From: Anaerolineae bacterium
Lineage (GTDB): Bacteria; Chloroflexota; Anaerolineae; J102
Assembly: GCA_027002405.1 (NCBI GenBank)
Contig: JALWZT010000333.1
Location: forward strand, 1 to 34,519
DNA length: 34,519 bases
Direction of reading: 5' to 3'
Shown here: positions 8,352 through 17,113 of the stretch, piece after piece
Layout: each line of letters starts with the position of its first letter
How positions within the stretch are numbered: position 1 is the first letter of the stretch
The notes under the pieces: generated by a model
The model's input: the letters and a program-made list of their open reading frames with translations, nothing else
Databases searched by the model: none
Told to the model about the DNA's origin: nothing
Made by a program: the position numbers and the translations under genes

Positions 8352-9518
8352 ATGTCTCTTGACCGATTTCGCAGTGAATTGACCCTGGTCAGCGGGCTGG
8401 TGGCCGCGGCCGTCATCCTGGCAGTGGGGGTGGTTTTTCACTTCGACACCTCCACCCCAGCCCGTTGGTGGGCCCTGGCATGGAGCATCCTCTTCTTCGC
8501 CCTGTTCACCTTCTTATTGGGCTCGCCCTGGCCCGCACAAAAGCCCGCCCGGATGCGCATCCTCCTGGGCGGGCTCGTGGTCAATGCAGTCGCTCTGTTG
8601 GCTCTGCCTCCTCATTTCGATATTTACCTCATCCTCTTCTTTGTGCTTAGTGTCACCGCGGCCGCCACTTTCGAGGAGAATGAATGGCCCTGGTGGATCG
8701 TCACCTATGGGGTCATTGCTGTGGGGTTTCTGGTCTGGCGAGAACGCTCCTGGATGGGCTTTTTGGTCGCGTTGATCTACCTGGCCGGATTTTACTTTTT
8801 TGCCATCTTTGCCCGGGCCCTGGCCGAATCCCAAAAAGCCGAGGCCGAGATCAAGCGACTTTACGCCCAGCTTCAAGCCTTTTCTCAGCAGGCAGAGGAG
8901 CTGGCCGTCATGGAGGAGCGTCAACGCATGGCCCGGGAGATGCACGACACGGTGGGGCATCGATTGACGGTGGCCGCGGTGCAGTTGGAGGCTGCGGAAA
9001 AGCTGATGGCTCGGGACCCGGAGCGAGCAAAGGAAGTCATCGGTGTGGTGCGCCAACAGGTGGTCACCGCGCTGGATGAGCTGCGAAGCACGGTCGCGGC
9101 CCTGCGCTCCCCGGTCGAGGCTTCCCTGCCCCTGGCGACTTCGCTCCAACGGCTGACTCAGGCCTTCCAACAGGCCACGGGCATTGAAGTGACCCTCATC
9201 CTGCCCGAGAAGGTGCCCTCGGACCTCCCTGCTTCTCATCGCAAAGCCTTCTACCGGGCCGCGCAGGAGGCCCTGACCAATGTCCAAAAGCACGCCGATG
9301 CCAGCCATGTGTGGGTGCGGCTTCAGCAATCGGGCGATACCCTCACATTGACGGTGGAGGATGACGGCGTGGGGGTGGACGCGACCGCGCTGGAGACAGC
9401 GACCGGCTTCGGGCTGCAAGGTCTGCAAGAGCGGGCCCGGGCTTTGGGCGGCGATTTTCGGTTGGAGCCGCGGGCGCCACGCGGCGCGCGGGTGGTGTTC
9501 ACCGCACCGTGGCCCTGA
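8352..9518 (+). CDS. NarL-family sensor histidine kinase
   Basis: This 388-residue kinase has six predicted membrane helices in the first 155 residues and little extracellular sequence, as in intramembrane-sensing kinases. A short coiled linker leads to a HisKA_3 dimerisation helix with MEERQRMAREMHDTVGH (phospho-acceptor H198). The HATPase domain has an N box (QEALTNVQKHA, about 305-315), a G1 box (VEDDGVGVD, 335-343) and a G2 box (GFGLQGLQERA, 352-362). The ATG at 8352 was preferred to the upstream ATG at 8289 because GAGG precedes it and the extra 21 residues look non-conserved. Its likely partner is the LuxR-type regulator at 10465, normally adjacent to such kinases but here about 0.95 kb away. 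It probably acts with the LiaF-like protein in envelope stress sensing. Confidence 0.93.
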   Translation: MSLDRFRSELTLVSGLVAAAVILAVGVVFHFDTSTPARWWALAWSILFFALFTFLLGSPWPAQKPARMRILLGGLVVNAVALLALPPHFDIYLILFFVLSVTAAATFEENEWPWWIVTYGVIAVGFLVWRERSWMGFLVALIYLAGFYFFAIFARALAESQKAEAEIKRLYAQLQAFSQQAEELAVMEERQRMAREMHDTVGHRLTVAAVQLEAAEKLMARDPERAKEVIGVVRQQVVTALDELRSTVAALRSPVEASLPLATSLQRLTQAFQQATGIEVTLILPEKVPSDLPASHRKAFYRAAQEALTNVQKHADASHVWVRLQQSGDTLTLTVEDDGVGVDATALETATGFGLQGLQERARALGGDFRLEPRAPRGARVVFTAPWP

Positions 9519-9596
9519 GTAAGGGAAGCATGAATGGCTTCACCTGCGTAGTGCATGAAGTGTGGGCGATTGCCGGACGGATGCGTTTTCTACCTT

Positions 9597-9625
9597 TTGA
9601 CAGAAATGCATGACCGAGGTATGCT
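9597..9625 (+). promoter_or_regulatory. Sigma-70-type promoter of a truncated gene
   Basis: A perfect -35 TTGACA (9597-9602) and a -10 TATGCT (9620-9625) are 17 bp apart. AAGGAGG (9633-9639) and an ATG at 9647 follow at good spacing. This is the best promoter/ribosome-site pair in the window, yet it leads only to a 15-codon frame. Confidence 0.7.
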
Positions 9626-9646
9626 TTATGAAAAGGAGGCTGTATT

Positions 9647-9694
9647 ATGAACTCGTCGCAAAAAGTCATTCATCTCACGACCACTGTTCCGTAA
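9647..9694 (+). pseudogene. 15-codon gene relic cut off by a repeat
   Basis: ATG at 9647 opens a 15-codon frame (MNSSQKVIHLTTTVP) that stops at TAA 9692-9694, exactly where a TTCCGTAAATAGGAT repeat begins. The strong promoter and AAGGAGG upstream argue that a real gene once started here and lost its body when the repeat arrived. An alternative frame from ATG 9628 gives 41 codons but translates the repeat and has no ribosome site. The relic is too short to name a family. It could instead still serve as a leader peptide. Confidence 0.5.
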
Positions 9695-9747
9695 ATAGGA
9701 TCAGGATTAGGATTGAGGATTGTCAGGCCGAGGTTAGGCGCGGGCAC
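9686..9747 (+). repeat. Partial composite repeat (AGGATT block), copy 4
   Basis: TTCCGTAAATAGGATCAGGA opens a run of AGGATT-type words followed by TTGTCAGGCCGAGGTTAGGC, matching the conserved left block of the 200-bp repeat seen at 32510 and 17848. The right block is absent, and the sequence passes straight into the TNATCAG heptamers. Confidence 0.7.
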
Positions 9748-9805
9748 GAGTAATCAGTGATCAGTTATCAGTAATCAGTGTTCAGTCTTCAGTGTTCAGT
9801 GTTCA
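9748..9805. repeat. Heptamer repeat (TNATCAG / TGTTCAG words), copy 2
   Basis: Four TNATCAG words identical to 6834-6865 continue into four TGTTCAG/TCTTCAG words. The exact 7-bp period and gradual drift from one word to the next suggest slippage or copying of a 7-bp unit. Confidence 0.85.
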
Positions 9806-10029
9806 GTAGCGCCGAGGCTAGAAACAACGCCCCTGCGGGAGTAGCCGGAATTATCCGGCGCCGTTTTATAGCCCGGCGACTTCATCGCCGGGCGGGCGTG
9901 GTGGACGACACTTCGCTCGGTTAAACCACGCCAAATGTCTGAGACGCACACCGTGACCACTTGCCACGTGCCACCTGCAAACCTGCAGACTGCGTCCTAT
10001 TTTCATCGTTATGTGGTGAGCTCTCGCTC

Positions 10030-10221
10030 GTGGTGACTGTTCAAAAAAGAGGAACAATTACCCTTGACAATCTTCCCTTGCATGCAGGGGATAAGGTCGA
10101 GATCATTATTTATGAAACGGGTTCGGCCCTTGAAGTCAGATATCCGCTTCGAGGTAAACCGGTGCAATATCATGAACCCTTCAAAAGTGTCGCCGAGGAT
10201 GATTGGGAAGCTTTCCAATGA
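10030..10221 (+). CDS. Antitoxin-like protein with degenerate context
   Basis: The conserved part begins VVTVQKRGTITLDNLPLHAG and ends in YPLRGKPVQYHEPFKSVAEDDWEAFQ-type sequence. I recall this signature from small antitoxins paired with PIN toxins in Cyanobacteria and Chloroflexota. A GTG at 10030 (or 10033) gives a 63-residue protein of normal size. The ATG at 9961 would add residues translated from repeat DNA and was rejected. The stop overlaps a second start (ATGA at 10218), the classic antitoxin-toxin junction. The downstream frame runs only six codons before a MITE interrupts it, so no toxin is present. The gene lies inside the split between a histidine kinase and its regulator. Confidence 0.6.
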   Translation: MVTVQKRGTITLDNLPLHAGDKVEIIIYETGSALEVRYPLRGKPVQYHEPFKSVAEDDWEAFQ

Positions 10222-10235
10222 TTGTTAAGAAAATC
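10218..10235 (+). pseudogene. Start of a second cistron interrupted by the MITE
   Basis: ATG ATT GTT AAG AAA ATC overlaps the antitoxin stop by ATGA and runs straight into the left end of the MITE. If the element and one target copy are removed, the frame continues for only 15 codons (ending GTT GAT ACC ATT TGA). The toxin body was therefore already missing, or has been lost by a further deletion. Confidence 0.45.
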
Positions 10236-10435
10236 GTAACTATACAGCTCCTTCTGCAAGACGTTTCTACCACGCACGAAGGCACAAAGGCCCCCCTCCG
10301 GCTCCCCCCGCACGCAGGGGGAGAGGCAAAGACACGAAGAAAATGTTTATCTTTCCCTTTGTGCCTTGGTGTCCTTCGTGTCCTTAGTGGTTTTTGCCTT
10401 GCTATGAAAGGGTACGTGTATAGTTACAGAAAATC
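10228..10435. mobile_element. MITE copy A with 10-bp terminal inverted repeats and 8-bp target duplication
   Basis: The element proper (10236-10427, 192 bp) begins GTAACTATAC and ends GTATAGTTAC. It is flanked by a perfect direct repeat AGAAAATC (10228-10235 and 10428-10435). The interior is a hairpin of about 7-bp words: CACGAAG GCACAAA on the left, and CTTTGTGCCTTGGTGTCCTTC on the right as the reverse complement. A GC-rich palindromic insert (10289-10327) sits in the left arm. It encodes no protein. Its ends match copy B at 21566-21718. A GTAA terminus and an 8-bp duplication are, as I recall, typical of the IS66 family, so an IS66-type transposase elsewhere may move it. Confidence 0.9.
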
Positions 10436-10464
10436 ATTGAATACCCTTACGTTGATACCATTTG

Positions 10465-11130
10465 ATGAGTGATCAACCCATACGCCTCCTTCTTGTCGAT
10501 GATCAGCGGCTCATGCGAGATGGCTTGAAGCTGCTTTTGGAGCTGGAGCCCGACCTGACTGTCGCGGCCGAGGCCGCGGATGGAGAGCAGGCCCTGGAGG
10601 CTTACGCCCGCGTGCTCCCCGACGTCGTGCTCATGGATATCCGCATGCCGGGCATGGACGGCGTCGAAGCGACGCGGCGCATCTTGGCCCGCTGGCCCCA
10701 CGCGAAGATCATCATCCTGACCACATTCGACGACGACGAGTATGTATTCGAAGGGCTGCGCGCGGGCGCGGTGGGGTATCTGCTCAAGGCGGTCTCGGGC
10801 GAGGAGCTGGCCCGGGCCATTCGCACCGTGGCCGCGGGCGGTGCACTTATTGACCCTTCGGTGACCCGCAAGGTGGTGGAGGCGTTCACCCGCATGAAAC
10901 CCCCGACGCCTTCCCCATCTCCTTCGGCCGCGCTGGTCGAACCCCTGACTGAGCGAGAGATGGAGGTGCTGCGGCTGCTGGCAGAGGGGTTGAGCAATCG
11001 GGAGATCGCGACCCGGCTCTACCTGGCCGAAGGCACGGTCAAAAACTATGTGAGCAGCATTTTGGGCAAGCTGGGTGCGCGGGACCGCACCCAGGCCGCG
11101 CTGCGGGCCAGGGAGTTGGGGCTAATTTGA
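10465..11130 (+). CDS. NarL/LuxR-type response regulator
   Basis: This 221-residue regulator has an N-terminal receiver domain with acidic D12/D13 (VDDQ), phospho-acceptor D58 (VLMDIRMPG), a switch threonine in ILTTF and K108 (LLKAV). A linker rich in Pro/Ser leads to a LuxR-type helix-turn-helix (LTEREMEVLRLLAEGLSNREIATRLYL...). Every key residue is present. ATG 10465 was chosen over the in-frame TTG at 10462. It is the probable partner of the HisKA_3 kinase ending at 9518, giving a LiaFSR-like set, but 0.95 kb of repeats and a MITE ending 30 bp before its start separate the two. Its transcription may therefore be uncoupled from the kinase. It is convergent with the toxin gene at 11138. Confidence 0.95.
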   Translation: MSDQPIRLLLVDDQRLMRDGLKLLLELEPDLTVAAEAADGEQALEAYARVLPDVVLMDIRMPGMDGVEATRRILARWPHAKIIILTTFDDDEYVFEGLRAGAVGYLLKAVSGEELARAIRTVAAGGALIDPSVTRKVVEAFTRMKPPTPSPSPSAALVEPLTEREMEVLRLLAEGLSNREIATRLYLAEGTVKNYVSSILGKLGARDRTQAALRARELGLI

Positions 11131-11140
11131 TGCCAAATTA
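11123..11140. terminator. Small AT-rich hairpin between convergent genes
   Basis: TAATTTG-ATGC-CAAATTA is a perfect 7-bp stem that overlaps the stop codons of the response regulator and the RelE-like toxin, which end 7 bp apart. GTTTTAG follows on the plus strand. It may act as a weak bidirectional terminator. Confidence 0.4.
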
Positions 11141-11398
11141 AGGTCGTTTTAGCGTGGCGTCATGATGGCCCACATTGCGGAGCAAATACATATCCCTGTG
11201 CACCTCGAAGGTGATGCGGATGTCTCTTCCCGCCCGCATCTCCCAAATGCCTTGGGTCCCCTGGACTCGTTTGACGCGTAATCCAGGGTGAGTTCGATCT
11301 GCCAGGAGTTGGCGGACCGCCTTTTTTACCAACTCCTGCTCTCGCGACCCCAGTTTGCGATAGGCTTTCTTGAAACGCTCGGTGCGGGCGATTTTCAT
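11138..11398 (-). CDS. RelE/YafQ-like toxin
   Basis: This 86-residue basic protein has the RelE/ParE pattern: an N-terminal helical region (RTERFKKAYRKLGSREQEL), then strands ending in GIWEMRAGRDIRITFEV and YLLRNVGHHD. The C-terminal His pair fits the YafQ-type mRNA interferase active site. Its ATG overlaps the antitoxin stop by ATGA, so the two are translationally coupled. The partner is an AbrB/MazE-type swapped-hairpin antitoxin rather than the usual RelB or DinJ, a mixed pairing that is known but less common. It looks intact. It is the last gene of a minus-strand toxin-antitoxin cluster. Confidence 0.88.
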   Translation of the reverse strand: MKIARTERFKKAYRKLGSREQELVKKAVRQLLADRTHPGLRVKRVQGTQGIWEMRAGRDIRITFEVHRDMYLLRNVGHHDATLKRP

Positions 11399-11685
11399 GC
11401 GTCTGGCGTTCCCTCATCCAGATCAGTGAAAAAATCGTCGATGGAGTCGAAGATTTCGATCCGCCCTGCGCGAATATCTTCTTCCGCCTCCCGTTCCCCT
11501 TCCTGCCAGGCGTCAGTCCAGAAATAAGTTTGCTCTTTGTTAATAAGCTGCTTGGGGATCAAAATCAGGTAGCCCTCAGCCTGGCGAATCTCCATATAGT
11601 CGCCTTCTTCGAGGTGCAGCTCCTTTCGCAGAGTGGCCGGAATGGTAATCTGGCCTGAGCGCGTCAGCTTGACAAGTTGTGTCAT
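11395..11685 (-). CDS. AbrB/MazE-type antitoxin
   Basis: This 96-residue protein has an N-terminal SpoVT/AbrB DNA-binding hairpin (VKLTRSGQITIPATLRKELHL...GDYMEI). An acidic C-terminal tail (FDSIDDFFTDLDEG) probably wraps the toxin. Two adjacent ATGs exist; the second (11685) has the better distance from TTAGGAGA. It should repress its own operon by binding just upstream, where a short direct repeat (AGTAATTT twice, about 11703-11722) and a TTGCGG-17-TAAAGT promoter-like pair are visible. It overlaps the toxin by 4 bp. Confidence 0.87.
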   Translation of the reverse strand: MTQLVKLTRSGQITIPATLRKELHLEEGDYMEIRQAEGYLILIPKQLINKEQTYFWTDAWQEGEREAEEDIRAGRIEIFDSIDDFFTDLDEGTPDA

Positions 11686-11752
11686 CATGGTCTCCTAAAA
11701 TAGGAAATTACTAAATTACTTTACCACATTATGTGCAATACCGCAAAAGTTG

Positions 11753-11914
11753 CTAATAGTCCTTCCCATCGGATAACACCTGACTGCTGATCACGCCCGC
11801 GCCTGAGGACACCAACTCATCAATCAATGTCAACGCCTGCCGCTGCTTGTGAGGCTCCGAGCGATCGTAAGCATAAACGAGCACATTGGTATCGACAAAA
11901 CGTTCACCGATCAT
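11753..11914 (-). pseudogene. Truncated PIN-domain (VapC) toxin
   Basis: This 53-codon frame begins MIGERFVDTNVLVYAYDRSE, a clear PIN N-terminus with catalytic D8 in VDTNVL. It runs through ALTLIDEL and VISSQVL and then stops after SDGKDY. Intact PIN toxins are about 130 residues with further acidic residues, so this one cannot be active. The tail LSDGKDY resembles the region near the end of some PIN proteins, which would mean an internal deletion rather than simple truncation; that is unproven. It overlaps the end of the ribbon-helix-helix antitoxin gene by 11 bp, the usual vapBC arrangement. Confidence 0.75.
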
Positions 11915-12161
11915 AAAGGTCCTCACGACGCCAGGTGCGTTGGCCTTTGACGGCTCCCTGTTTCATCAACGATTGGATAAAGGCTTTCTCTTCCTCCCAT
12001 GCCTTCAGATCACGAGGGGGGAGGCGCTCGGCGCGTACGTACGCATCGATGGCTTGCCGAATAATCTCGGCTTCCGAGTCTGCCCGCATCCGGGCCAGGC
12101 GCTTGATGAGTTGGTTTTGGTGGGGTTCGATATAAATTTGCTTACGTACTTTGATGGGCAT
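11904..12161 (-). CDS. Ribbon-helix-helix (VapB-like) antitoxin
   Basis: This 85-residue protein begins MPIKVRKQIYIEPHQNQLIK, the beta strand and first helix of a ribbon-helix-helix domain. ADSEAEIIRQAIDAYV forms the second helix, and a charged C-terminal arm ends RREDLYDR. Its ATG (12161) follows CAGGAGA at 5 nt; an earlier in-frame start at 12191 lacks a ribosome site. Its partner PIN toxin is truncated, so it is now an antitoxin without a working toxin. It may still repress its own promoter or neutralise a related toxin elsewhere. Confidence 0.82.
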   Translation of the reverse strand: MPIKVRKQIYIEPHQNQLIKRLARMRADSEAEIIRQAIDAYVRAERLPPRDLKAWEEEKAFIQSLMKQGAVKGQRTWRREDLYDR

Positions 12162-12189
12162 AACCGTCTCCTGATGGCATATACATTGC

Positions 12190-12202
12190 ATTATACATTA
12201 TA
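12190..12202 (-). promoter_or_regulatory. Two overlapping -10-like TATAAT boxes of the vapB-like gene
   Basis: Read on the minus strand, TATAATGTATAAT lies about 30 nt upstream of the antitoxin start in an AT-rich stretch unlike the GC-rich surroundings. No convincing -35 box is present. Direct repeats around it could bind the antitoxin. Confidence 0.4.
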
Positions 12203-12256
12203 TTCCATTTGCACAGAAACAAAATAACAAACACGCTTTCAGTTACCCCAAATGTT

Positions 12257-12532
12257 TTAATACACCTCCCCATGGGAACCGATATCCACCAGCAGAATTT
12301 CCCGTTCGCGAATTTCCAGCACCAGGGTGATGCGATATTGCAAATTGATAGAAACCGCATGGAGCCCGGTGAGGCGGCCCTTGAGGGAATGCAGACGCAG
12401 GGATGGGTGAAAGGGATCCGTCTCTAGCAGCGCCAGGGTCTTGTGATAACGGTTGCGGAGATCGGGATGCCTTTTGAGAAAGCGCTTTTCTGCCTTCTCG
12501 TAGGTAGGCGTGAAGAGGAGCTTATACGTCAT
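12257..12532 (-). CDS. RelE/ParE-type toxin
   Basis: This 91-residue protein begins MTYKLLFTPTYEKAEKRFLK, has a helical middle (HPDLRNRYHKTLALLETDP) and ends in strands (YRITLVLEIREREILLVDIGSHGEVY), the RelE/YoeB/ParE fold. A longer frame from 12664 was rejected because it reads backwards through the antitoxin gene. It overlaps the Phd/YefM-type antitoxin by 11 bp. The terminal SHGEVY resembles the GSHDEVY-type end of the RelE-like (YafQ/HigB) groups. It appears intact, so this is one of two complete toxin-antitoxin pairs here. Confidence 0.85.
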   Translation of the reverse strand: MTYKLLFTPTYEKAEKRFLKRHPDLRNRYHKTLALLETDPFHPSLRLHSLKGRLTGLHAVSINLQYRITLVLEIREREILLVDIGSHGEVY

Positions 12533-12797
12533 TTTCGGCTTCGAGTTCGGCCAGAATGCGGACCATATGTTCATCCGCGGTCTCGGCGCGGGCTTTGCCT
12601 TCCTCCATCTCTCGACGGGCCTGCATCCAGGCGGCTTCGATCTCGCTTTCACGCAGGCGCTCATAGGTCTCGATATCCATCACCACATAACGCGGCCTCC
12701 CCCGTACGCTGATGATGACTTCCTCCGATGCTTCCATCGCTCTGGCAATGCCGGAGACGCCCTCGATTTTGAGTTGGTTGGCTGTAATCGTAATCAT
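12522..12797 (-). CDS. Phd/YefM-type antitoxin
   Basis: This 91-residue protein begins MITITANQLKIEGVSGIARA. The segment VIISVRGRPRYVVMDIETYERLRE is typical of the Phd/YefM fold, and a long acidic/basic helix forms the toxin-binding tail. The ATG at 12797 was chosen because the conserved domain starts there; the longer frame to 12968 reads into the promoter. A good promoter (TTGATT-17-TATAAT) lies 49-77 bp upstream. The aconitase gene starts divergently 205 bp away. Confidence 0.86.
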   Translation of the reverse strand: MITITANQLKIEGVSGIARAMEASEEVIISVRGRPRYVVMDIETYERLRESEIEAAWMQARREMEEGKARAETADEHMVRILAELEAENDV

Positions 12798-12845
12798 ACG
12801 GATTTCCGTTAATGAAGCGTGCCGTTTGTCGTATTCTTTGTGGAT

Positions 12846-12874
12846 ATTATAACCTGTTTTGGGCGCAAAATCAA
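12846..12874 (-). promoter_or_regulatory. Promoter of the yefM-relE-like operon
   Basis: On the minus strand TTGATT (12869-12874) and a perfect TATAAT (12846-12851) are 17 bp apart. This gives a leader of about 40 nt to the antitoxin ATG. Confidence 0.65.
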
Positions 12875-12928
12875 TGCCACGCCCGCCCAAATGGGGTCTT
12901 TCTTTCCGACGGCGACGGGGGTGCGTGC

Positions 12929-12934
12929 TATAAT
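12929..12934 (+). promoter_or_regulatory. -10 box upstream of aconitase
   Basis: TATAAT lies 68 nt before the aconitase start. The -35 region (around TTTCCGAC) is weak. The promoter is back to back with that of the toxin-antitoxin operon. Confidence 0.5.
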
Positions 12935-13002
12935 GAAAGACAAAACGCCTTCTCTCACCGATGGCCACGCCGTCGTGGCCTCATCTCAATGGAGTAGCCA
13001 TC

Positions 13003-15708
<2,706 letters not shown>

Positions 15709-15720
15709 GCTCACGCCCAG

Positions 15721-15917
15721 GCGCCTAGTACAGCGTTGCATAAATCCCTTCCGGATGACGTCATGCTGAAGGAGCGAAGCGACTGAAGCATCTACCGAGC
15801 GAAGCGAGCGCACGCCCAGGCCAAGCCAAGCGCTTCGCTAGATTCCTCCGCCCCTCCGAGGCTCGGAATGACGTTCTCAATCTCGGAACGTATTTGTGCA
15901 ATCCAGTACTTAGGCGC
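15721..15917. mobile_element. Palindromic element with about 25-bp imperfect terminal inverted repeats
   Basis: The left end GCGCCTAGTACAGCGTTGCA and the reverse complement of the right end GCGCCTAAGTACTGGATTGC match with few differences. Both continue into (T/C)AAAT. Inside are the GAGCGAAGC-type arms also found at 3510-3640 (CGTCATGCTGAAGGAGCGAA on the left; AATGACG preceded by GGCTCGG on the right). It has no coding capacity and no directly abutting target duplication. It occupies most of the 328-bp gap after acnA, the rest being the terminator at 15939-15963. It is probably an old, decayed MITE. Confidence 0.75.
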
Positions 15918-15930
15918 AAAGCTCATCGAC

Positions 15931-15963
15931 AAAAAGAAGCCCCCGCCCATTTTCGGCGGGGGC
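15931..15963 (-). terminator. Rho-independent terminator of the cytochrome c gene
   Basis: GCCCCCGCC-loop-GGCGGGGGC is a perfect 9-bp stem. On the minus strand CTTCTTTTTG follows it, which fits termination of the cytochrome gene ending at 16037. It could also block read-through from acnA. Confidence 0.8.
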
Positions 15964-16036
15964 CTTGCTTTCTGTGCCACGGTCGAGGCAAAGCAATCGT
16001 GCTCAAAGACGCAGATTGGCTTTCCGTCCAGGCATG

Positions 16037-16960
16037 CTACTGCATGATGCCCGCCTCGACCAAGCGATCGTGAATATCCACAAAGGCGTCGGCTTGCTCC
16101 TGAGTGATCTCGCCCGACTTCACCAGCGCGTCCAGCATAGCCTGCTGCATCTCCTCGGGATTGCCCATAAAGCTGCGCAGCTCATCCATATGGGCTCCTT
16201 TGTAAGCATCGAGTTTATCATGTACCTCGGCAAAAAGGTCCGCTTCGTCCTGCGTGATAACACCCTGCTTCACGCCCGTGGCTAGCATCTCCGCGTGCAT
16301 CTGGGCTTCGGCGTGGGGGTCTATGGCCTGGCCCCCCACGTGGTGGCGGGGCTTTACTTCACCCGAACCAAGCGCCCGAACATAATTGATGACATCCCAT
16401 ATCTCATCCTCGCTAAGGATGCCCTTGTAGGGAATCATGGCGGTGTTGAACTGGGCACCTCCCTCGCTGATGCGCCAGAAAAGATAACTGTCGCTGAGCA
16501 TCTGGCTGGTGTGGGCAATGGGGGCGGGAGCGGGATCAAGCCCCTGCCCGGCAGGACCGTCGCCCATGCCGCCATCACCGTGACAGGTGGCGCACTGTTG
16601 GACATAGATGGCTTCACCGCGGGCCAGCGAGGCTTCATCTGCAGGGATCGGACTGGTCTTACCCTGATATGCAGCGGGAATAGGCGCCTGATGCCGCTCA
16701 CGCATGCCTTTGGGCGGGCCGCCCATGCCCATACCCTTGCCGTGCCCCTGATGACCATGTCCATGCTGCTCCTCCTTACCTTGGCCATGTCCCTTGGTGG
16801 GCCCAGGTGTGGTGTAGGAGGTCATGGCCTCGGCCATCTCGGCGGGTGAAGTGGGCGCAGAAGTAGGTACGATCGTCGCCTGGGGAGTGGAACAGGCCGC
16901 GAAGAGAAGGAGAGTTGCTGTGAAGAGTGCGGTCGAAAGGATGAACTTACGGAATTTCAA
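16037..16960 (-). CDS. Cytochrome c lipoprotein with His-rich linker and duplicated C-terminal unit
   Basis: The protein of 307 residues has a lipoprotein signal (MKFRKFILSTALFTATLLLF, lipobox ending at C23). A low-complexity linker rich in His, Gly and Met (about 57-90) follows. One cytochrome c domain has haem motif CATCH (C123, C126, H127) and a likely axial methionine M175. The C-terminal part repeats a unit: GVITQDEADLFAEVHDKL (233-250) and GEITQEQADAFVDIHDRL (283-300) lie exactly 50 residues apart. The start is a TTG with GAGGAGG 5 nt upstream; the longer ATG frame reads through the ribosome site. It should be anchored on the outer face of the membrane and carry electrons, or act as a metal-responsive redox protein. 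No oxidase genes are adjacent. The His/Met linker might bind copper; that is inference. Confidence 0.85.
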   Translation of the reverse strand: MKFRKFILSTALFTATLLLFAACSTPQATIVPTSAPTSPAEMAEAMTSYTTPGPTKGHGQGKEEQHGHGHQGHGKGMGMGGPPKGMRERHQAPIPAAYQGKTSPIPADEASLARGEAIYVQQCATCHGDGGMGDGPAGQGLDPAPAPIAHTSQMLSDSYLFWRISEGGAQFNTAMIPYKGILSEDEIWDVINYVRALGSGEVKPRHHVGGQAIDPHAEAQMHAEMLATGVKQGVITQDEADLFAEVHDKLDAYKGAHMDELRSFMGNPEEMQQAMLDALVKSGEITQEQADAFVDIHDRLVEAGIMQ

Positions 16961-17006
16961 AGGAACCTCCTCGATGGGTGGTATGATAGGATGAATGTCT
17001 ACATGC

Positions 17007-17012
17007 ATTGTA
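17007..17012 (-). promoter_or_regulatory. Possible -10 box (TACAAT) of the cytochrome c gene
   Basis: TACAAT lies 46 nt upstream of the TTG start. Two TGTGGAG words 11-12 bp apart (about 17022-17039) lie just upstream and could be an operator. A -35 box is not evident. Confidence 0.35.
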
Positions 17013-17113
17013 GCAAAACAATGTGGAGAAATTGTGGAGGTTCCTCAGGAAATAGTTGGCCGCCTGTGAAACTGTAGACCTGAAGAGTCCGACTTCTATC
17101 GGTGGGATCAAAA

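Larger units (their letters stand above)
9519..10029. other. Repeat-filled gap between kinase and antitoxin
   Basis: This 511-bp gap contains, in order: a good promoter plus ribosome site leading into a 15-codon relic (9597-9694), a partial copy of the composite repeat (about 9686-9747), heptamer repeats (9748-9805), and several palindromes. The palindromes include GCCCGGCGA/TCGCCGGGC at about 9871-9893 and GGCGTGGT/ACCACGCC arms at about 9896-9933. A fragment of ACTTGCC/ACCTGCA words follows at about 9957-9995. No intact gene is visible. Confidence 0.65.

Noticed and set aside
9748-9805. Possible CRISPR-like or iteron array
   Set aside because: The words are contiguous 7-bp units with no spacers, no cas genes, and no replication initiator gene nearby.
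9961-10029. N-terminal extension of the PLRGKP-type antitoxin
   Set aside because: It translates ACTTGCC/ACCTGCA repeat words; the family normally begins shortly before the TVQ motif.
10236-10427. MITE A interior considered as a Rho-independent terminator or riboswitch
   Set aside because: Long word-based arms, terminal inverted repeats and target duplications explain it better; no T-run follows the stem.
17041-17052. TTCCT-G-AGGAA palindrome upstream of the cytochrome gene as a defined operator
   Set aside because: Only one copy is seen, with no known regulator; too little to call.
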